The notes under the pieces are model-generated. The model saw nothing but the letters and a program-made list of their open reading frames with translations. It did no database searches and had not been told where the DNA came from. Both the position numbers and the translations under genes were made by a program. 64,000 nucleotides of DNA, taken from the NCBI GenBank assembly GCA_004293445.1, contig RDYP01000008.1:62001-126000 (forward strand), given 5' to 3'. Shown one piece after another: positions 42,141 to 50,821 of the stretch. Numbering within the stretch: position 1 is the first letter of the stretch; every line of letters begins with the position of its first letter. Source of the DNA: Verrucomicrobiota bacterium. Lineage in GTDB: Bacteria > Verrucomicrobiota > Verrucomicrobiia > Verrucomicrobiales > Akkermansiaceae.

Positions 42141-42608
42141 ATGACGCATGACTTCGAGCGGGCGGTGGACGCCGCGAACTGGCTGGCACAGGTGCTGGCG
42201 GACTTTGGTTGCGAGACGGGTACCCTGCATCGGGCGGATGGTAGTTTTCTCGATCTGGTCGTTCACCGCGGGGTGCCGGATTTCCTGCTGCCAAAGATTG
42301 TGCGCATTCCTTTCGGCAAAGGGATCGCGGGGGTGGCGGCGGAGCGGCGAGGCCCGGTGGAACTGTGCAATCTTCAGGAGGACCTGGGCGGGGTGGCGCG
42401 GCCGGATGCGCGTGAAACCAAGGTGGCGGGATCTCTGGCGGTGCCGGTTTTTTCGCCGGATGGCTCGCGGGTGCTGGGGACCTTGGGGGTAGGGATGCGG
42501 GAGCCGCATGATTTTTCGGACGAGGAAAAGGCGCGCTTGGCCGAGGTCGCGGCTTCGGTGGGGAGGGCTTGGGCGGCGAATTCCGGCATGGGCGAGCCCG
42601 GTCATTGA
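42141..42608 (+). CDS. Free-standing GAF domain protein
   Basis: A 155-residue single GAF domain: NWLAQVLADFGCETGTLHR, then IPFGKGIAGVAAERRGPVEL, SLAVPVFSPDGSRVLGTLGV and FSDEEKARLAEVAASVG. It lacks the fRMsr cysteine trio in its usual positions, so a methionine-sulfoxide-reductase role is doubtful; ligand binding is more likely. It is divergent from galM at 115 bp, and the KhpB gene follows in the same direction 31 bp downstream. Confidence 0.85.
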   Translation: MTHDFERAVDAANWLAQVLADFGCETGTLHRADGSFLDLVVHRGVPDFLLPKIVRIPFGKGIAGVAAERRGPVELCNLQEDLGGVARPDARETKVAGSLAVPVFSPDGSRVLGTLGVGMREPHDFSDEEKARLAEVAASVGRAWAANSGMGEPGH

Positions 42609-42639
42609 CCGGCGGGTGGGGGATGGTTAGATAAACGAC

Positions 42640-43128
42640 ATGAGACCCGTCGAGGCAGCGAAGAAGATACTCGACACGATGCTCGGGCATCTCGGCTTCC
42701 ATCCGGAAATCGAGGTGCACGACAGCGAGGACGAGCCGTGCCTGCAAATCCTGACGCCGCGGAGCGAGTTACTGATCGGCAAGGATGGCGAGCGTTTGGA
42801 CGATTTGCAGTATCTGGTGAACCGGGTGCTGCGGAAGCATTTCCCCAAGGCCCCGCGGGTTCGAATTGATTGCGAGCACTATCGGGCGATCCAGGAGGAC
42901 AAGCTGTCCGCTGAGGTGCGCGCGGCTGCGGATAGCGTCCGTGCGACCGGCAAGCCTTACAAGATGCGGCCTTTGAACGCCTATTACCGGCGTCTGGTCC
43001 ACAACGCTTTGGTCGATGAAAGCGACATTGAAAGCGTCTCCCCGAGTGGGGACGATCGCCTCAAGCGGATCCTGATCCGGGCACGCGGGAAGGGTGAGGT
43101 GGAGACTCCGACTCCTGGTCACGAATGA
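42640..43128 (+). CDS. KH/R3H RNA-binding protein (Jag/KhpB-like)
   Basis: A 162-residue RNA-binding protein. The KH domain has the GxxG loop as LIGKDGERLDDLQYLVNRV (residues about 46-64). The R3H domain follows with MRPLNAYYRRLVHNAL (R-x3-H as RRLVH) near residue 115. The Jag N-terminal domain of Firmicutes proteins is reduced to the first 30 residues. Family members bind many RNAs and influence cell division and envelope growth. Its stop overlaps the DoxX start (ATGA), so the two are coupled. Confidence 0.9.
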   Translation: MRPVEAAKKILDTMLGHLGFHPEIEVHDSEDEPCLQILTPRSELLIGKDGERLDDLQYLVNRVLRKHFPKAPRVRIDCEHYRAIQEDKLSAEVRAAADSVRATGKPYKMRPLNAYYRRLVHNALVDESDIESVSPSGDDRLKRILIRARGKGEVETPTPGHE

Positions 43129-43592
43129 AAAAGTTCCTCTTTGATTGCGGCACGCGGGATGCGGTCGCTTCGTCCGGCCTGCTTTTCCTGCGTTTGGCCA
43201 CCGGTTTGATGATGCTCTTCGGTCATGGGATTCCGAAATGGCAGAATTATGGCACCATCGTGGGTAACTGGAAGACGGTGCCCGGTATCTGGCCGCTGTC
43301 CTATCTCACGGAGCCGATGAGTTTCATGTCGGTGATCGCGGTGGAGGTCTTCGCCGCGGCCTTGCTGGCGCTCGGTTTGTTGACCCGTCCGGCGGCTTTC
43401 GCGCTGGGCTTCGCAATGGTGGTGGCGGCGTTCCAGCATCATGGGAGCGATCCGTTTTTCTCCAAGGGTGGCGCTGCCAAGGAGTTGGCCGTGCTTTACC
43501 TCGTGCCCTGCTTCGTCCTGATCATCACTGGCGCTGGCAGATGGTCGTGCGATGCGAATTTCGCCCTTGGGAAACGCCGGCGTCGGCGCTGA
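43125..43592 (+). CDS. DoxX family membrane protein
   Basis: A 155-residue four-helix membrane protein of the DoxX family: LLFLRLATGLMMLFGHGIPKWQN at the start, VEVFAAALLALGLLTRPAAFAL, MVVAAFQHHGSDPFF and a final helix LAVLYLVPCFVLIITGAGRWS. Family members are linked to redox or thiol stress, but this one's role is unknown. It overlaps the KhpB gene by 4 bp and is followed 3 bp later by a thioesterase gene. Confidence 0.92.
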   Translation: MKKFLFDCGTRDAVASSGLLFLRLATGLMMLFGHGIPKWQNYGTIVGNWKTVPGIWPLSYLTEPMSFMSVIAVEVFAAALLALGLLTRPAAFALGFAMVVAAFQHHGSDPFFSKGGAAKELAVLYLVPCFVLIITGAGRWSCDANFALGKRRRRR

Positions 43593-43595
43593 GTC

Positions 43596-43943
43596 ATGGA
43601 AACGCATCGACTGGTCCTTCCGGAAGACTTGAACCATTTCGGGTTCCTGTTTGGCGGGCGTTTGTTGGCGTGGGTTGACGAGGCGTGCTGGATCGCGGCG
43701 TCGTTGGATTTTCCGCATTGCCAGTTTGTCACCATCGGCATGGACAAGGTGGAGTTCCGGCATTCGGTGAGGCAGGGGACGATTCTCGCGATTCGCTGCC
43801 TGCGCGAGCGGGAGGGGCTGAGTTCGGTGACTTATCAAGTGGAGGTGTTCGATCGTCGCCAGCTTGGATCGCCGCCGATTTTCGCGACTTCGGTGACCTA
43901 TGTCAGTGTGGACGACGCCGGCCGCAAACGTTCGATCCGATGA
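43596..43943 (+). CDS. Acyl-CoA thioesterase (hotdog fold)
   Basis: A 115-residue hotdog protein of the YciA/BFIT type: LPEDLNHFGFLFGGRLLAWVDEAC holds the NxxGxxFGG signature and the catalytic Asp (VDE), followed by FVTIGMDKVEFRHSV and YVSVDDAGRKR. It hydrolyses acyl-CoA esters in the cytoplasm; chain-length preference is not predictable. Its TGA overlaps the ATG of the next gene (ATGA), making the pair coupled. Confidence 0.92.
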   Translation: METHRLVLPEDLNHFGFLFGGRLLAWVDEACWIAASLDFPHCQFVTIGMDKVEFRHSVRQGTILAIRCLREREGLSSVTYQVEVFDRRQLGSPPIFATSVTYVSVDDAGRKRSIR

Positions 43944-44578
43944 TGTCCCGTGTCTGTTCCTGGTTTGCCGCGGCCTTTCCTTTTTGGATCGTGCTCGGTT
44001 GTGCTTGGGCATGGTTTCGCCCGGCGGATTGGATTTGGTTCAAGCCATGGATCGAGCCCGGCCTTGGGTTGGTGATGCTGGGGATGGATCTGCCGATCGA
44101 TGCCTTGGGTTTGTTCCGATCGATGCTGTTGGTCGTCCTCTTGCCCTTGCTTGTGGGTTTGCTGGTGAACACGGCGGTTGGTCGCATGAAACGACCGGAG
44201 CCGGTGCGGCGGGCGGTGGGCCTGCTTGGGCCGGTGCTCAGCGTGGTGGTGATCGTGCTCATCGTCGGCTGCATCTTCGCGTTGAAGAAAGCAGAGATCG
44301 CCGCGGCGGCCGCTCCGCTGTTCCTCTCAGTGTTTCTGCTGCACGCATCCGGTTTCGGGTTCGGTTACCTTGCGATGTGGTTGGCGGGGCGGGACGAGCC
44401 GATGCGGCGGACGGTGTCGATCGAGGTTGGGATGCAGAACAGCGGGCTGGGGAGCGCCTTGGCGACCCGGCATTTCGCGGAGTATGCCTTGGCACCGGTG
44501 CCTTCGGCGATCTCTGCCGTGTATCATTGTCTGATCGGCAGTCTCTTGGCGGCTTGGTGGCGTTGGCGCGATTCTTGA
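43940..44578 (+). CDS. Half-size bile acid:sodium symporter (SBF)-like protein with apparent internal deletion
   Basis: A 212-residue membrane protein. The N-terminus (AAFPFWIVLGCAWAWF, then GLGLVMLGM) matches the first helices of SBF/BASS transporters. After LGM the sequence jumps to DLPIDALGLFRSMLLVVLLPLLVGLLVN, which in full-length members comes about 110 residues later, and then runs normally to the end (SVFLLHASGFGFGYL, IEVGMQNSGLGSALA). The missing part holds the helices with the first sodium/substrate motifs. The frame is intact and the gene overlaps the thioesterase gene by 4 bp, so it is expressed if the operon is. It is either a pseudogene-like deletion or a distinct short variant. 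Confidence 0.65.
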   Translation: MMSRVCSWFAAAFPFWIVLGCAWAWFRPADWIWFKPWIEPGLGLVMLGMDLPIDALGLFRSMLLVVLLPLLVGLLVNTAVGRMKRPEPVRRAVGLLGPVLSVVVIVLIVGCIFALKKAEIAAAAAPLFLSVFLLHASGFGFGYLAMWLAGRDEPMRRTVSIEVGMQNSGLGSALATRHFAEYALAPVPSAISAVYHCLIGSLLAAWWRWRDS

Positions 44579-44592
44579 TCGCTGGGCACGAA

Positions 44593-44624
44593 AAAGCCCG
44601 GCTCCGCGAAGGATGCCGGGCTTT
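44593..44624. terminator. Bidirectional intrinsic terminator between the SBF-like gene and ndk
   Basis: A perfect 10-bp stem AAAGCCCGGC/GCCGGGCTTT with a 12-base loop lies 15 bp after the SBF-like stop and 21 bp from the convergent ndk stop. A-runs on one side and T-runs on the other support termination in both directions. Confidence 0.85.
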
Positions 44625-44644
44625 GGAAAAAGTGGAGGGGTGGC

Positions 44645-45076
44645 TTAGAACACTTCGCCGTCTTTGAAGAAGCGCTTGATCTCTTCAGCGGCGGCTTCCG
44701 GGCTGTCGGAGGCATGGCAGACGTTGCGCATCTTGGCATCGCCTTCCTTATCGCCGAAGTCGCCGCGGATGGTGCCGGCGGCGGCTGCCTTCGAATCGGT
44801 GGGGCCGAGGAGGTCGCGGACGCGGCCGATCACATCGTCGCCTTCGAGGGCCAGTGCAATGACTGGGGTCTCTTGCATGAACTCGCGGACGGAGGGAAAG
44901 AAGGGCTTGTCGGCGATGTGCGAGTAGTGGTCGGCGAGGATTTCGTCGCTGAGAAAGAGCATCTTCATGCCGCGGATCTTGAAGCCTTGGGCTTCGAAGC
45001 GGGACAGCACGGTGCCGACGATGTTTTTCGCGACGGCGTCTGGTTTGAAAAGAATCAGGGTGGTCTCGAGAGCCAT
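44645..45076 (-). CDS. ndk: Nucleoside diphosphate kinase
   Basis: A 143-residue NDK that balances nucleoside triphosphates by phosphate transfer through a histidine. The active-site His is in NVCHASDSPE. Other conserved pieces are LILFKPDAVAKN at the N-terminus, DHYSHIADKPFFP and the FGDKEGDAK stretch that stands where most NDKs have the GTxRGDF/NxxH region. ATG 45076 gives MALETTLIL; the frame continues upstream without family similarity. Convergent with the SBF-like gene across a strong terminator. Confidence 0.97.
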   Translation of the reverse strand: MALETTLILFKPDAVAKNIVGTVLSRFEAQGFKIRGMKMLFLSDEILADHYSHIADKPFFPSVREFMQETPVIALALEGDDVIGRVRDLLGPTDSKAAAAGTIRGDFGDKEGDAKMRNVCHASDSPEAAAEEIKRFFKDGEVF

Positions 45077-45184
45077 GGGGGGGGAGTAGGTGGCGGGGGG
45101 CAGGCTGGCAAGCCTTTTGAAAAGAGCGCTCGGGACCACGTCGTCGTCGAGGTGGGCGATTTTTCAGTTGCGAGTCGGGCGGTG

Positions 45185-47326
45185 TCAGGGGCTGCCCAGA
45201 TGCTGGCGGATGAAATCTTGCAGGTATCCGGCGCTGAGGACGGTTTGGGTGATGTGCGGCTGGGGCTTTCCTTTGGCGTAGAAGACATTGACCGGGATGG
45301 CGACCTGCCCAAGGCGGGTCAGCTCGGCGTCGATCTCCGGGTTGTCGGTGGTCTTGTCGGCCTTGAGGGCGACGATGCCGTGTTCTTGGAAGAGCCGCGC
45401 GGTGGCCTCGGTGTAGGCGGCGGCCTTGTTGGTTTGGCAGGTCAGGCACCAGCGGGCGGTGAAGTCGACATAAACCGACTTGCCGTCTCGCAGCAGGGCG
45501 TCCTGCTTTTCCTTCGACCAGTCTTGCCAGTGGATCACCGGGGCGTCGGCGACAACCGGTGCTGCGGGTGAGGGCTTGCTGAGAAGGAAGCCGCCGAGCA
45601 GGAAGGCGGTCGCGAAGATGCGGCCGAGGATACGGGCTTTGGGGGATCGGTAGGGGACCGACCAGCGGCCGTAGATCCAGAAGCCGGCGGCGATCACGGT
45701 GAGGCCGAGCAGGACGTGGAGGCTCTTTTGTCCGGCGAGTTGGTCGCCGACCTGAAGCAGATAGACCCAGGTGAGGAAGGCGACGGTGCCGAAGAGGAGG
45801 AAGGACATGCCTTGCTTGAAGGACTCCATCCAGGGGCCGGGGCGTGGTAGCTTGTCGACCAGCGAGGGGAAGAATGAGAGCAGCAGGTAGGGCAGGCTGA
45901 GGCCGAGGGCCATGCAGGTGAAGCTGGTGACAAAGAGTGGCGGCGGCAGGGCGACGGTGGCGGCGAGTCCGCTGCCGAGGAAGGGGGCGGAGCAAGGAGT
46001 GGCGACGACGGTGGCGAGCACACCGGAGAAGAAACTGCCGGAGAGGCCGTCCTTGTTGGCCAACTTACCGCCGACGCCGGTGGCGGAGCTGCCGAGTTCG
46101 AATACGCCGAACATGCTCAGGCCGAAGACCAGCATGACAAGTAGCAGCGAAAGAACGACCCAGGGGTTTTGAAGCTGGCCGCCCCAGTTGCGGATGCCGC
46201 CCGCGAGGAGGAGTGCGCAGAGGATCCAGAAGGAGAAAAGGACGCCGGAGGTGAAGCTGAGTCCGTGTTTGACGACTTGTTTGCGGTCGTGGCCGGATTG
46301 CTGGACGAAGCCCATGATCTTGAGGCCGATGACCGGGAAAACGCAGGGCATCAGGTTGAGGATGAGGCCGCCAACGAACATCAGGGCGAGGGTTTTCAAA
46401 AGGCCGGGCGGGATGGCCGGTGCATCGGTCGCGGTGGTGGACGCCGGGTTACCGGGCGGATTTCCGATGACGAGGTCGCGGACATCGATGCCGGTGGAGG
46501 GATTTCCTTCGGTCCAGCCGGTGTCGGACTTCAAGATGCCGTTGAGCGCGGTAGGGCGAGGATCGGTTTCGGGGTTGCGGGTGATGGCGAGCTTCCAGGC
46601 ATCGCCTTCTTTGGTGAGGGTTTGGGCTTGGGTGGCGTCCTCGATGGAGTCGCGGCTGAAAAAGTGGACCTTTTCCGGGCTGGCCACCGCGCCGGGACCG
46701 GGTCGTAGGTGGAGGGTCACGGTATCGCCGCTTTCACTGGCGGTGAGGGTCCACGCGGGGTGGGATTGCGGCAGGGAGGCATCGGCCGCCGCGAAGTCGG
46801 CGAAGCGGGTGGGATCGATTTCGGTGGTGGTGGCGACCGGCAGGGTAAGTTCGAGCGCGGCGCGGCCTGGGACGCATTGTTCCTTGCAGGCGAGCCATGA
46901 GGCTTTTCCGGTCAGGGTGATGCGTTCGCCGGCTTGGATGGAGTCGGGCGCGGTGAGGGTTTGGAGGAAATAGGTCTCGCCTTCGTAGCCGTAGAAAGGC
47001 GCACCGGCGAAGCTGCCGAGCAAGGGGACGGGGAAGAGGAGGGGGCTGGCGCTGAAGCCGGCGGGTAGTTCCCATTTCACGGCAGGGGGCATGCCGACTT
47101 GGCCGGGATTGAGGAAGTAGGTGTGCCAGTGGGGAGCGTGCTTGATTTTGAGTGCCACGCGAAAGGGTTCGCCTGGTGCGATGCTGAGGACCTCGGAGAT
47201 CAGTTCGGCCCGGGCGGGGGCTTCCTTTGCGGGGGCGAAGGCGAGGGATGGCGCTGCGGCATCGGCAGAGCGGGCAGGGCATGCGGTGACGAGGGCGGCG
47301 ATGAGGGTGGGAAGGGTCAGGCGCAT
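45185..47326 (-). CDS. dsbD: Thiol:disulfide interchange protein DsbD
   Basis: A 713-residue inner-membrane reductase that carries electrons from thioredoxin to periplasmic thiols. It has a signal peptide (MRLTLPTLIAALVTACPARS), a periplasmic N-terminal domain of the DsbD/ScsB type (APHWHTYFLNPGQVG, with the cysteine pair in LACKEQCVPG) and eight or so membrane helices with the redox cysteines in LNLMPCVFPVIG and ATPCSAPFLG. The C-terminal thioredoxin domain has WCLTC (TARWCLTCQTNK). All six functional cysteines are present. The start is ATG 47326; the upstream frame extension crosses a terminator. Confidence 0.95.
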   Translation of the reverse strand: MRLTLPTLIAALVTACPARSADAAAPSLAFAPAKEAPARAELISEVLSIAPGEPFRVALKIKHAPHWHTYFLNPGQVGMPPAVKWELPAGFSASPLLFPVPLLGSFAGAPFYGYEGETYFLQTLTAPDSIQAGERITLTGKASWLACKEQCVPGRAALELTLPVATTTEIDPTRFADFAAADASLPQSHPAWTLTASESGDTVTLHLRPGPGAVASPEKVHFFSRDSIEDATQAQTLTKEGDAWKLAITRNPETDPRPTALNGILKSDTGWTEGNPSTGIDVRDLVIGNPPGNPASTTATDAPAIPPGLLKTLALMFVGGLILNLMPCVFPVIGLKIMGFVQQSGHDRKQVVKHGLSFTSGVLFSFWILCALLLAGGIRNWGGQLQNPWVVLSLLLVMLVFGLSMFGVFELGSSATGVGGKLANKDGLSGSFFSGVLATVVATPCSAPFLGSGLAATVALPPPLFVTSFTCMALGLSLPYLLLSFFPSLVDKLPRPGPWMESFKQGMSFLLFGTVAFLTWVYLLQVGDQLAGQKSLHVLLGLTVIAAGFWIYGRWSVPYRSPKARILGRIFATAFLLGGFLLSKPSPAAPVVADAPVIHWQDWSKEKQDALLRDGKSVYVDFTARWCLTCQTNKAAAYTEATARLFQEHGIVALKADKTTDNPEIDAELTRLGQVAIPVNVFYAKGKPQPHITQTVLSAGYLQDFIRQHLGSP

Positions 47327-47368
47327 GGTGCAGAGTGGGAATCGGAATTTGGGGGAGGGCCTGGGGGC

Positions 47369-47408
47369 AAAAAAGACGCCGGGCGGGCCCTGCTGGGCTG
47401 CCCGGCGT
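47369..47408 (-). terminator. Intrinsic terminator after the glycine-zipper gene
   Basis: On the minus strand a stem ACGCCGGGC/GCCCGGCGT with an inner GGGC/GCCC hairpin is followed by TCTTTTTT, a classic rho-independent terminator. It lies 28 bp past the glycine-zipper stop and 43 bp before the dsbD start, so dsbD needs its own promoter or read-through. Confidence 0.85.
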
Positions 47409-47435
47409 GAAGATGGAGCAGGGAAGCGCTTGAAA

Positions 47436-47678
47436 TCAATAGCCGCGCTGTTCCTGATCGCGAGCGGTGCCGAGGGCTCCACCCATCAGGGCACCGGCAC
47501 CGGCGCCGATGAGGGCGCCTTCGCCCGAGCGGCCGGATTGGTTGCCGATGATGGCTCCGCCGATGGCGCCTGCGGCGGCCCCGATGGCGGCGTTGCGATT
47601 CGCGTTGGGGCCGTAGTTTTGGCAGCTGGGGCCAAGGAGAGCGGCGGCGATGGCGGCGATGGCGAATGACTTCTTCAT
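47436..47678 (-). CDS. Glycine-zipper envelope protein, possibly a lipoprotein
   Basis: An 80-residue protein with a signal peptide (MKKSFAIAAIAAALLGPSC). The cysteine at residue 19 gives an imperfect lipobox (LGPSC). The rest is one glycine-zipper unit: AAIGAAAGAIGGAIIGNQSG, then GALIGAGAGALMGGALG, and a charged end DQEQRGY. Such proteins (YMGG/Gly-zipper type) sit in the outer membrane or periplasm and respond to envelope state, but a precise role is unknown. It is a single-gene transcript ended by a strong terminator. Confidence 0.85.
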   Translation of the reverse strand: MKKSFAIAAIAAALLGPSCQNYGPNANRNAAIGAAAGAIGGAIIGNQSGRSGEGALIGAGAGALMGGALGTARDQEQRGY

Positions 47679-47778
47679 AGGTCTGGTGCGATGTTTGCGT
47701 TTGGATATTTTCCCCGAATGACGTCGGGCGCAAGTGGGGAAATGGTCCTGCTTCGGGACGTGAACGGCGGGAATTTAT

Positions 47779-48816
47779 TCAATCGGGCAGAAGATCGAGA
47801 GCATCGACGCAGTCGCGGACGAGGCGCGGGCCTTGAAAGATGAAAGCGGAGTAGATTTGCACGAGGCTGGCACCGGCGTGGATTTTGGCGACGGCGTCGG
47901 CTGCGCAGGAAATGCCGCCAACGCCGATGATGGGGATGCGGCCTGCGAATTCGCGGGCGAAGGCGCGGATGATCTCGGTGCTGCGCTGCGTGAGTGGCTT
48001 GCCGGAGAGTCCGCCGGCTTCGCTGGCGCGTGGGTGGCTGGCGACGGGCGTGCGGTCGAGGGTGGTATTGGTTGCGATCAGGCCGTCGAGACCGCCGTCT
48101 AGGAAGACGCGGGCGAGGTCGGTGATGTGTGGTGGGTCGAGGTCGGGCGCGACTTTGAAAAGTAGGGGGACCTGTTTGCCGTGTTCTGCCGCCAGGCGGG
48201 CCTGTTCGTTTTTGAGTTGCTCCAAGAGGCGGGCGGAGGCCTCGGCTCCTTGGAGGTCGCGGAGGCCGGGGGTGTTGGGTGAGGAGAGATTCACCGCGAT
48301 GTAATCGGCGACGGGGTAGGCGGCTCGGAGGCAGGCGAGGTAGTCGTCGGCGGCGTTTTCGTTCGGGGTGTCCTTGTTTTTGCCAATGTTGAAGCCAATG
48401 ACTCCTTTGAAGTGTTTGGATCGTCGGACGTTTTCAACGCCAGCGGCGATGCCGGGGTTGTTGAAGCCCATGCGGTTGATGATGGCTTCGTGTTCGACGA
48501 GGCGGAAGAGCCGTGGCTTGGGGTTTCCGGCCTGGGGGCGTGGGGTGATGGTGCCGATTTCGACGAAGCCAAAGCCGAGGCGGCCGAGGGCGTCGATGGT
48601 GTTCCCCTCCTTGTCGAGCCCGGCGGCGAGGCCGACTCGATTGGGGAATTTCAGGCCCATGACTTCGACTGGTGCGATGCACTCCCGGGCGGGAAAGAGC
48701 AGGGGGAGGAGTCCGGATTTCTCGGCGATGCGGAGGCCGCGAAGGCTGAGGTGGTGGGCTGTTTCGGCGTCGAGGCGGAACAGCAGCGAGCGGGCGAAGT
48801 CGTAGGCGTCGGGCAC
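47779..48816 (-). CDS. pyrD: Dihydroorotate dehydrogenase (quinone), class 2
   Basis: A 345-residue FMN enzyme of pyrimidine synthesis that oxidises dihydroorotate to orotate with a membrane quinone. Class 2 features: an N-terminal amphipathic helix (FARSLLFRLDAETAHHLSL), GLAAGLDKEGN, the INRMGFNN loop, NLSSPNTPGLRDLQG with the catalytic Ser, LFKVAPDLD, ATNTT and the phosphate site GVGGI. No ATG fits; GTG at 48816 (VPDAYDFARS) gives the normal length. The start is therefore tentative. The hemW gene ends 62 bp upstream. Confidence 0.93.
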   Translation of the reverse strand: MPDAYDFARSLLFRLDAETAHHLSLRGLRIAEKSGLLPLLFPARECIAPVEVMGLKFPNRVGLAAGLDKEGNTIDALGRLGFGFVEIGTITPRPQAGNPKPRLFRLVEHEAIINRMGFNNPGIAAGVENVRRSKHFKGVIGFNIGKNKDTPNENAADDYLACLRAAYPVADYIAVNLSSPNTPGLRDLQGAEASARLLEQLKNEQARLAAEHGKQVPLLFKVAPDLDPPHITDLARVFLDGGLDGLIATNTTLDRTPVASHPRASEAGGLSGKPLTQRSTEIIRAFAREFAGRIPIIGVGGISCAADAVAKIHAGASLVQIYSAFIFQGPRLVRDCVDALDLLPD

Positions 48817-48878
48817 GGCGCGAAGCGTGAATGAGGGAGGCGGGCGGTCCAATCCCGAACTTGCGAGTGATGACGGCG

Positions 48879-49964
48879 TCAGGCGAGTTCGGCGGCTATG
48901 GGGTCGACGAGTGGTGAGCCGGCGAGGGTGAGGACGAGGTTTTCGCCGCGGATTTCGGCGAGGTGGTGATCGAGCAGTCCTTGTATGGCTGCGGGATCGG
49001 CGAGGGAGAGGGGGATGCCTTCGTCGGTGCGCAGCATGAGGGCGAGGCGTTCGAGGCGGCGTTGCTCGGCATCGAGCGCTTCGCTTTCGACGGTGGCGTG
49101 GCCGAGGGAGTTCACCATGCGGACATAGCCCGCGGTGTCGGGGATGTTTTTGACGCGGATGTTGCCAACGGTCGACACCGCGGAGGGGCCGAGGCCGAGG
49201 TAGTCTTCGCCGCGCCAATAGCCTCGATTGTGGGAAGAACGGTGATCGGGGCGGGCGTAGTTCGAGGTTTCGTAGTGCTCGAAACCGGCGGCTGTTAGAA
49301 GCTCGTGGGCGAGGAGAAATTGCGAGGCGTCGCGGTCTTCATCGGCGTCGAGATCGCCGCGGCGGAGGCCGTCGAAGAAGGCGGTGTCCTCCTCGTAGGT
49401 GAGGTTGTAGGCGGAGATGTGGTCGGGCCGTAGATCGATGGCGCTTTGCAAGGTGGCGCGCCAGTCGTCGAGCGAGAGACCGGGGATGGAGAACATGAGG
49501 TCGATATTCACGACCGGCATTTCGGCATCGCGCAGGGTGTGGACGGCTTCCGCGGCTTGGGCGGGATCGTGCTCGCGGCCGAGGGTTTTCAAGACGTGGG
49601 GGGCGAAGGACTGGATGCCCAGGGAGATGCGGGTCACGCCGAGTTCGCGGAAGATGCGGGCTTTGGCGACGTCGAAAGTGGCGGGGTTCGCCTCCAGAGT
49701 GACCTCGTCGAGGGATGAGAGATCGAGCAGTTCGGCGAGACCGCCGAAGAGCTTGCGGAGGTGGGTGGGCGAGAGCATCGAGGGCGTGCCGCCGCCCAGG
49801 TAGAGGGTGCGTGGTTTTTCCGGCAAGTCGGCGATGCGGTGGCGCGCTTCGGCGAGCAGGGCGTCGATGAATTCGCCGATCGGCGTATCGCCCGGGGTGT
49901 GCTTGTAGAACGAGCAGTAGGGGCAGACCCGGTGGCAGAAAGGAATGTGGAGATAGAGCAGCAT
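48879..49964 (-). CDS. hemW: Radical SAM haem chaperone HemW
   Basis: A 361-residue radical SAM protein of the HemN/HemW group. The iron-sulfur motif is CHRVCPYC near residue 10 (LHIPFCHRVCPYCSFYK), followed by the SAM-binding YLGGGTPSML and the ISLGIQSF segment. The short N-terminus before the first Cys and the absence of HemN's extra residues point to HemW, which handles haem rather than oxidising coproporphyrinogen. Its start is 8 bp from the stop of thiG, in the same direction, so the genes thiG, hemW and possibly pyrD form one operon. Confidence 0.93.
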   Translation of the reverse strand: MLLYLHIPFCHRVCPYCSFYKHTPGDTPIGEFIDALLAEARHRIADLPEKPRTLYLGGGTPSMLSPTHLRKLFGGLAELLDLSSLDEVTLEANPATFDVAKARIFRELGVTRISLGIQSFAPHVLKTLGREHDPAQAAEAVHTLRDAEMPVVNIDLMFSIPGLSLDDWRATLQSAIDLRPDHISAYNLTYEEDTAFFDGLRRGDLDADEDRDASQFLLAHELLTAAGFEHYETSNYARPDHRSSHNRGYWRGEDYLGLGPSAVSTVGNIRVKNIPDTAGYVRMVNSLGHATVESEALDAEQRRLERLALMLRTDEGIPLSLADPAAIQGLLDHHLAEIRGENLVLTLAGSPLVDPIAAELA

Positions 49965-49971
49965 CGGGTGC

Positions 49972-50754
49972 TCACGGGTGGAGGAAGCCGGTGAGCGGGC
50001 TGGTGGCGGAGGCGTGGTCGCTGGATTCGGGCAGGCCGAGTTCGTAGGCCTCGCGGCCGGCTTCGACGGCCTTTTTGAAAGCGATGGCCATGCGGACGGG
50101 ATCCGACGCGATGGCGATGGCCGTATTGATCAGGACGGCATCTGCTCCGAGTTCCATCGCTTCTGCGGCATGGCTGGGAGCGCCGATCCCGGCATCGACG
50201 ACGACCGGGACGATCGCCTGCTCGACGATGATGCGGATTTGGTCGCGGGTGGTGAGGCCTTTGTTGGATCCGATGGGTGAGCCGAGGGGCATCACGGTGG
50301 CGGTGCCGACTTCTTGCAAGCGCTTCGCGAGGACGGGGTCGGCGTTGATGTAGGGGAGGACGGTGAAGCCTTCTTTGACCAGGATTTCGGCGGCCTTGAG
50401 GGTCTCGATGGGATCGGGAAGAAGGTAGGTGGGGTCCGGGTGGATCTCGAGTTTGATCCATTTCGGCAGGCCGGCGGTGGCGGCGAGGCGGGCAAGGCGG
50501 ACGGCTTCCTCGGCGTTCATCGCGCCGCTGGTGTTGGGGAGGAGCAAGTATCTTTCGGGATCGATGAAATCGAGGATGTTCGCGTAGGGATCGGCCGTGC
50601 CGGTGAGGTCGGCGCGGCGCAGGGCGACGGTCACGATCTGGGTGCCGGAGGCGGCGAGGGCATCGCGCATCGACTCGTTGGAGGGGAATTTCCCGGTGCC
50701 GGTGAAGAGGCGGGATGAGAACTCGCGGCCGGCGATGACGAGAGGTTGGGACAT
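49972..50754 (-). CDS. thiG: Thiazole synthase
   Basis: A 260-residue TIM-barrel enzyme that forms the thiazole phosphate of thiamine from DXP, dehydroglycine and the ThiS thiocarboxylate. It shows [12 protein letters not shown], the Schiff-base Lys in [36 protein letters not shown] and the final [17 protein letters not shown]...LINTAI (phosphate site). ATG 50754 (MSQPLVIAG) is used. No thiS, thiH or thiO gene and no TPP riboswitch-like leader is adjacent. Confidence 0.96.
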   Translation of the reverse strand: MSQPLVIAGREFSSRLFTGTGKFPSNESMRDALAASGTQIVTVALRRADLTGTADPYANILDFIDPERYLLLPNTSGAMNAEEAVRLARLAATAGLPKWIKLEIHPDPTYLLPDPIETLKAAEILVKEGFTVLPYINADPVLAKRLQEVGTATVMPLGSPIGSNKGLTTRDQIRIIVEQAIVPVVVDAGIGAPSHAAEAMELGADAVLINTAIAIASDPVRMAIAFKKAVEAGREAYELGLPESSDHASATSPLTGFLHP

Positions 50755-50821
50755 CGGCGGCGGACTGTAGGAAAGGCGACCGCTCATGCAAGCGGCGTGT
50801 GAGTGGTCGGCGAGCCAGCGA

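Noticed and set aside
45185-45600. The possibility that the DsbD C-terminus is a separate thioredoxin gene
   Set aside because: The frame is continuous with the membrane domain and the linker has normal length.
50755-50821. TPP riboswitch before thiG
   Set aside because: The gap is only about 70 bp, and no CUGAGA-type core was seen.
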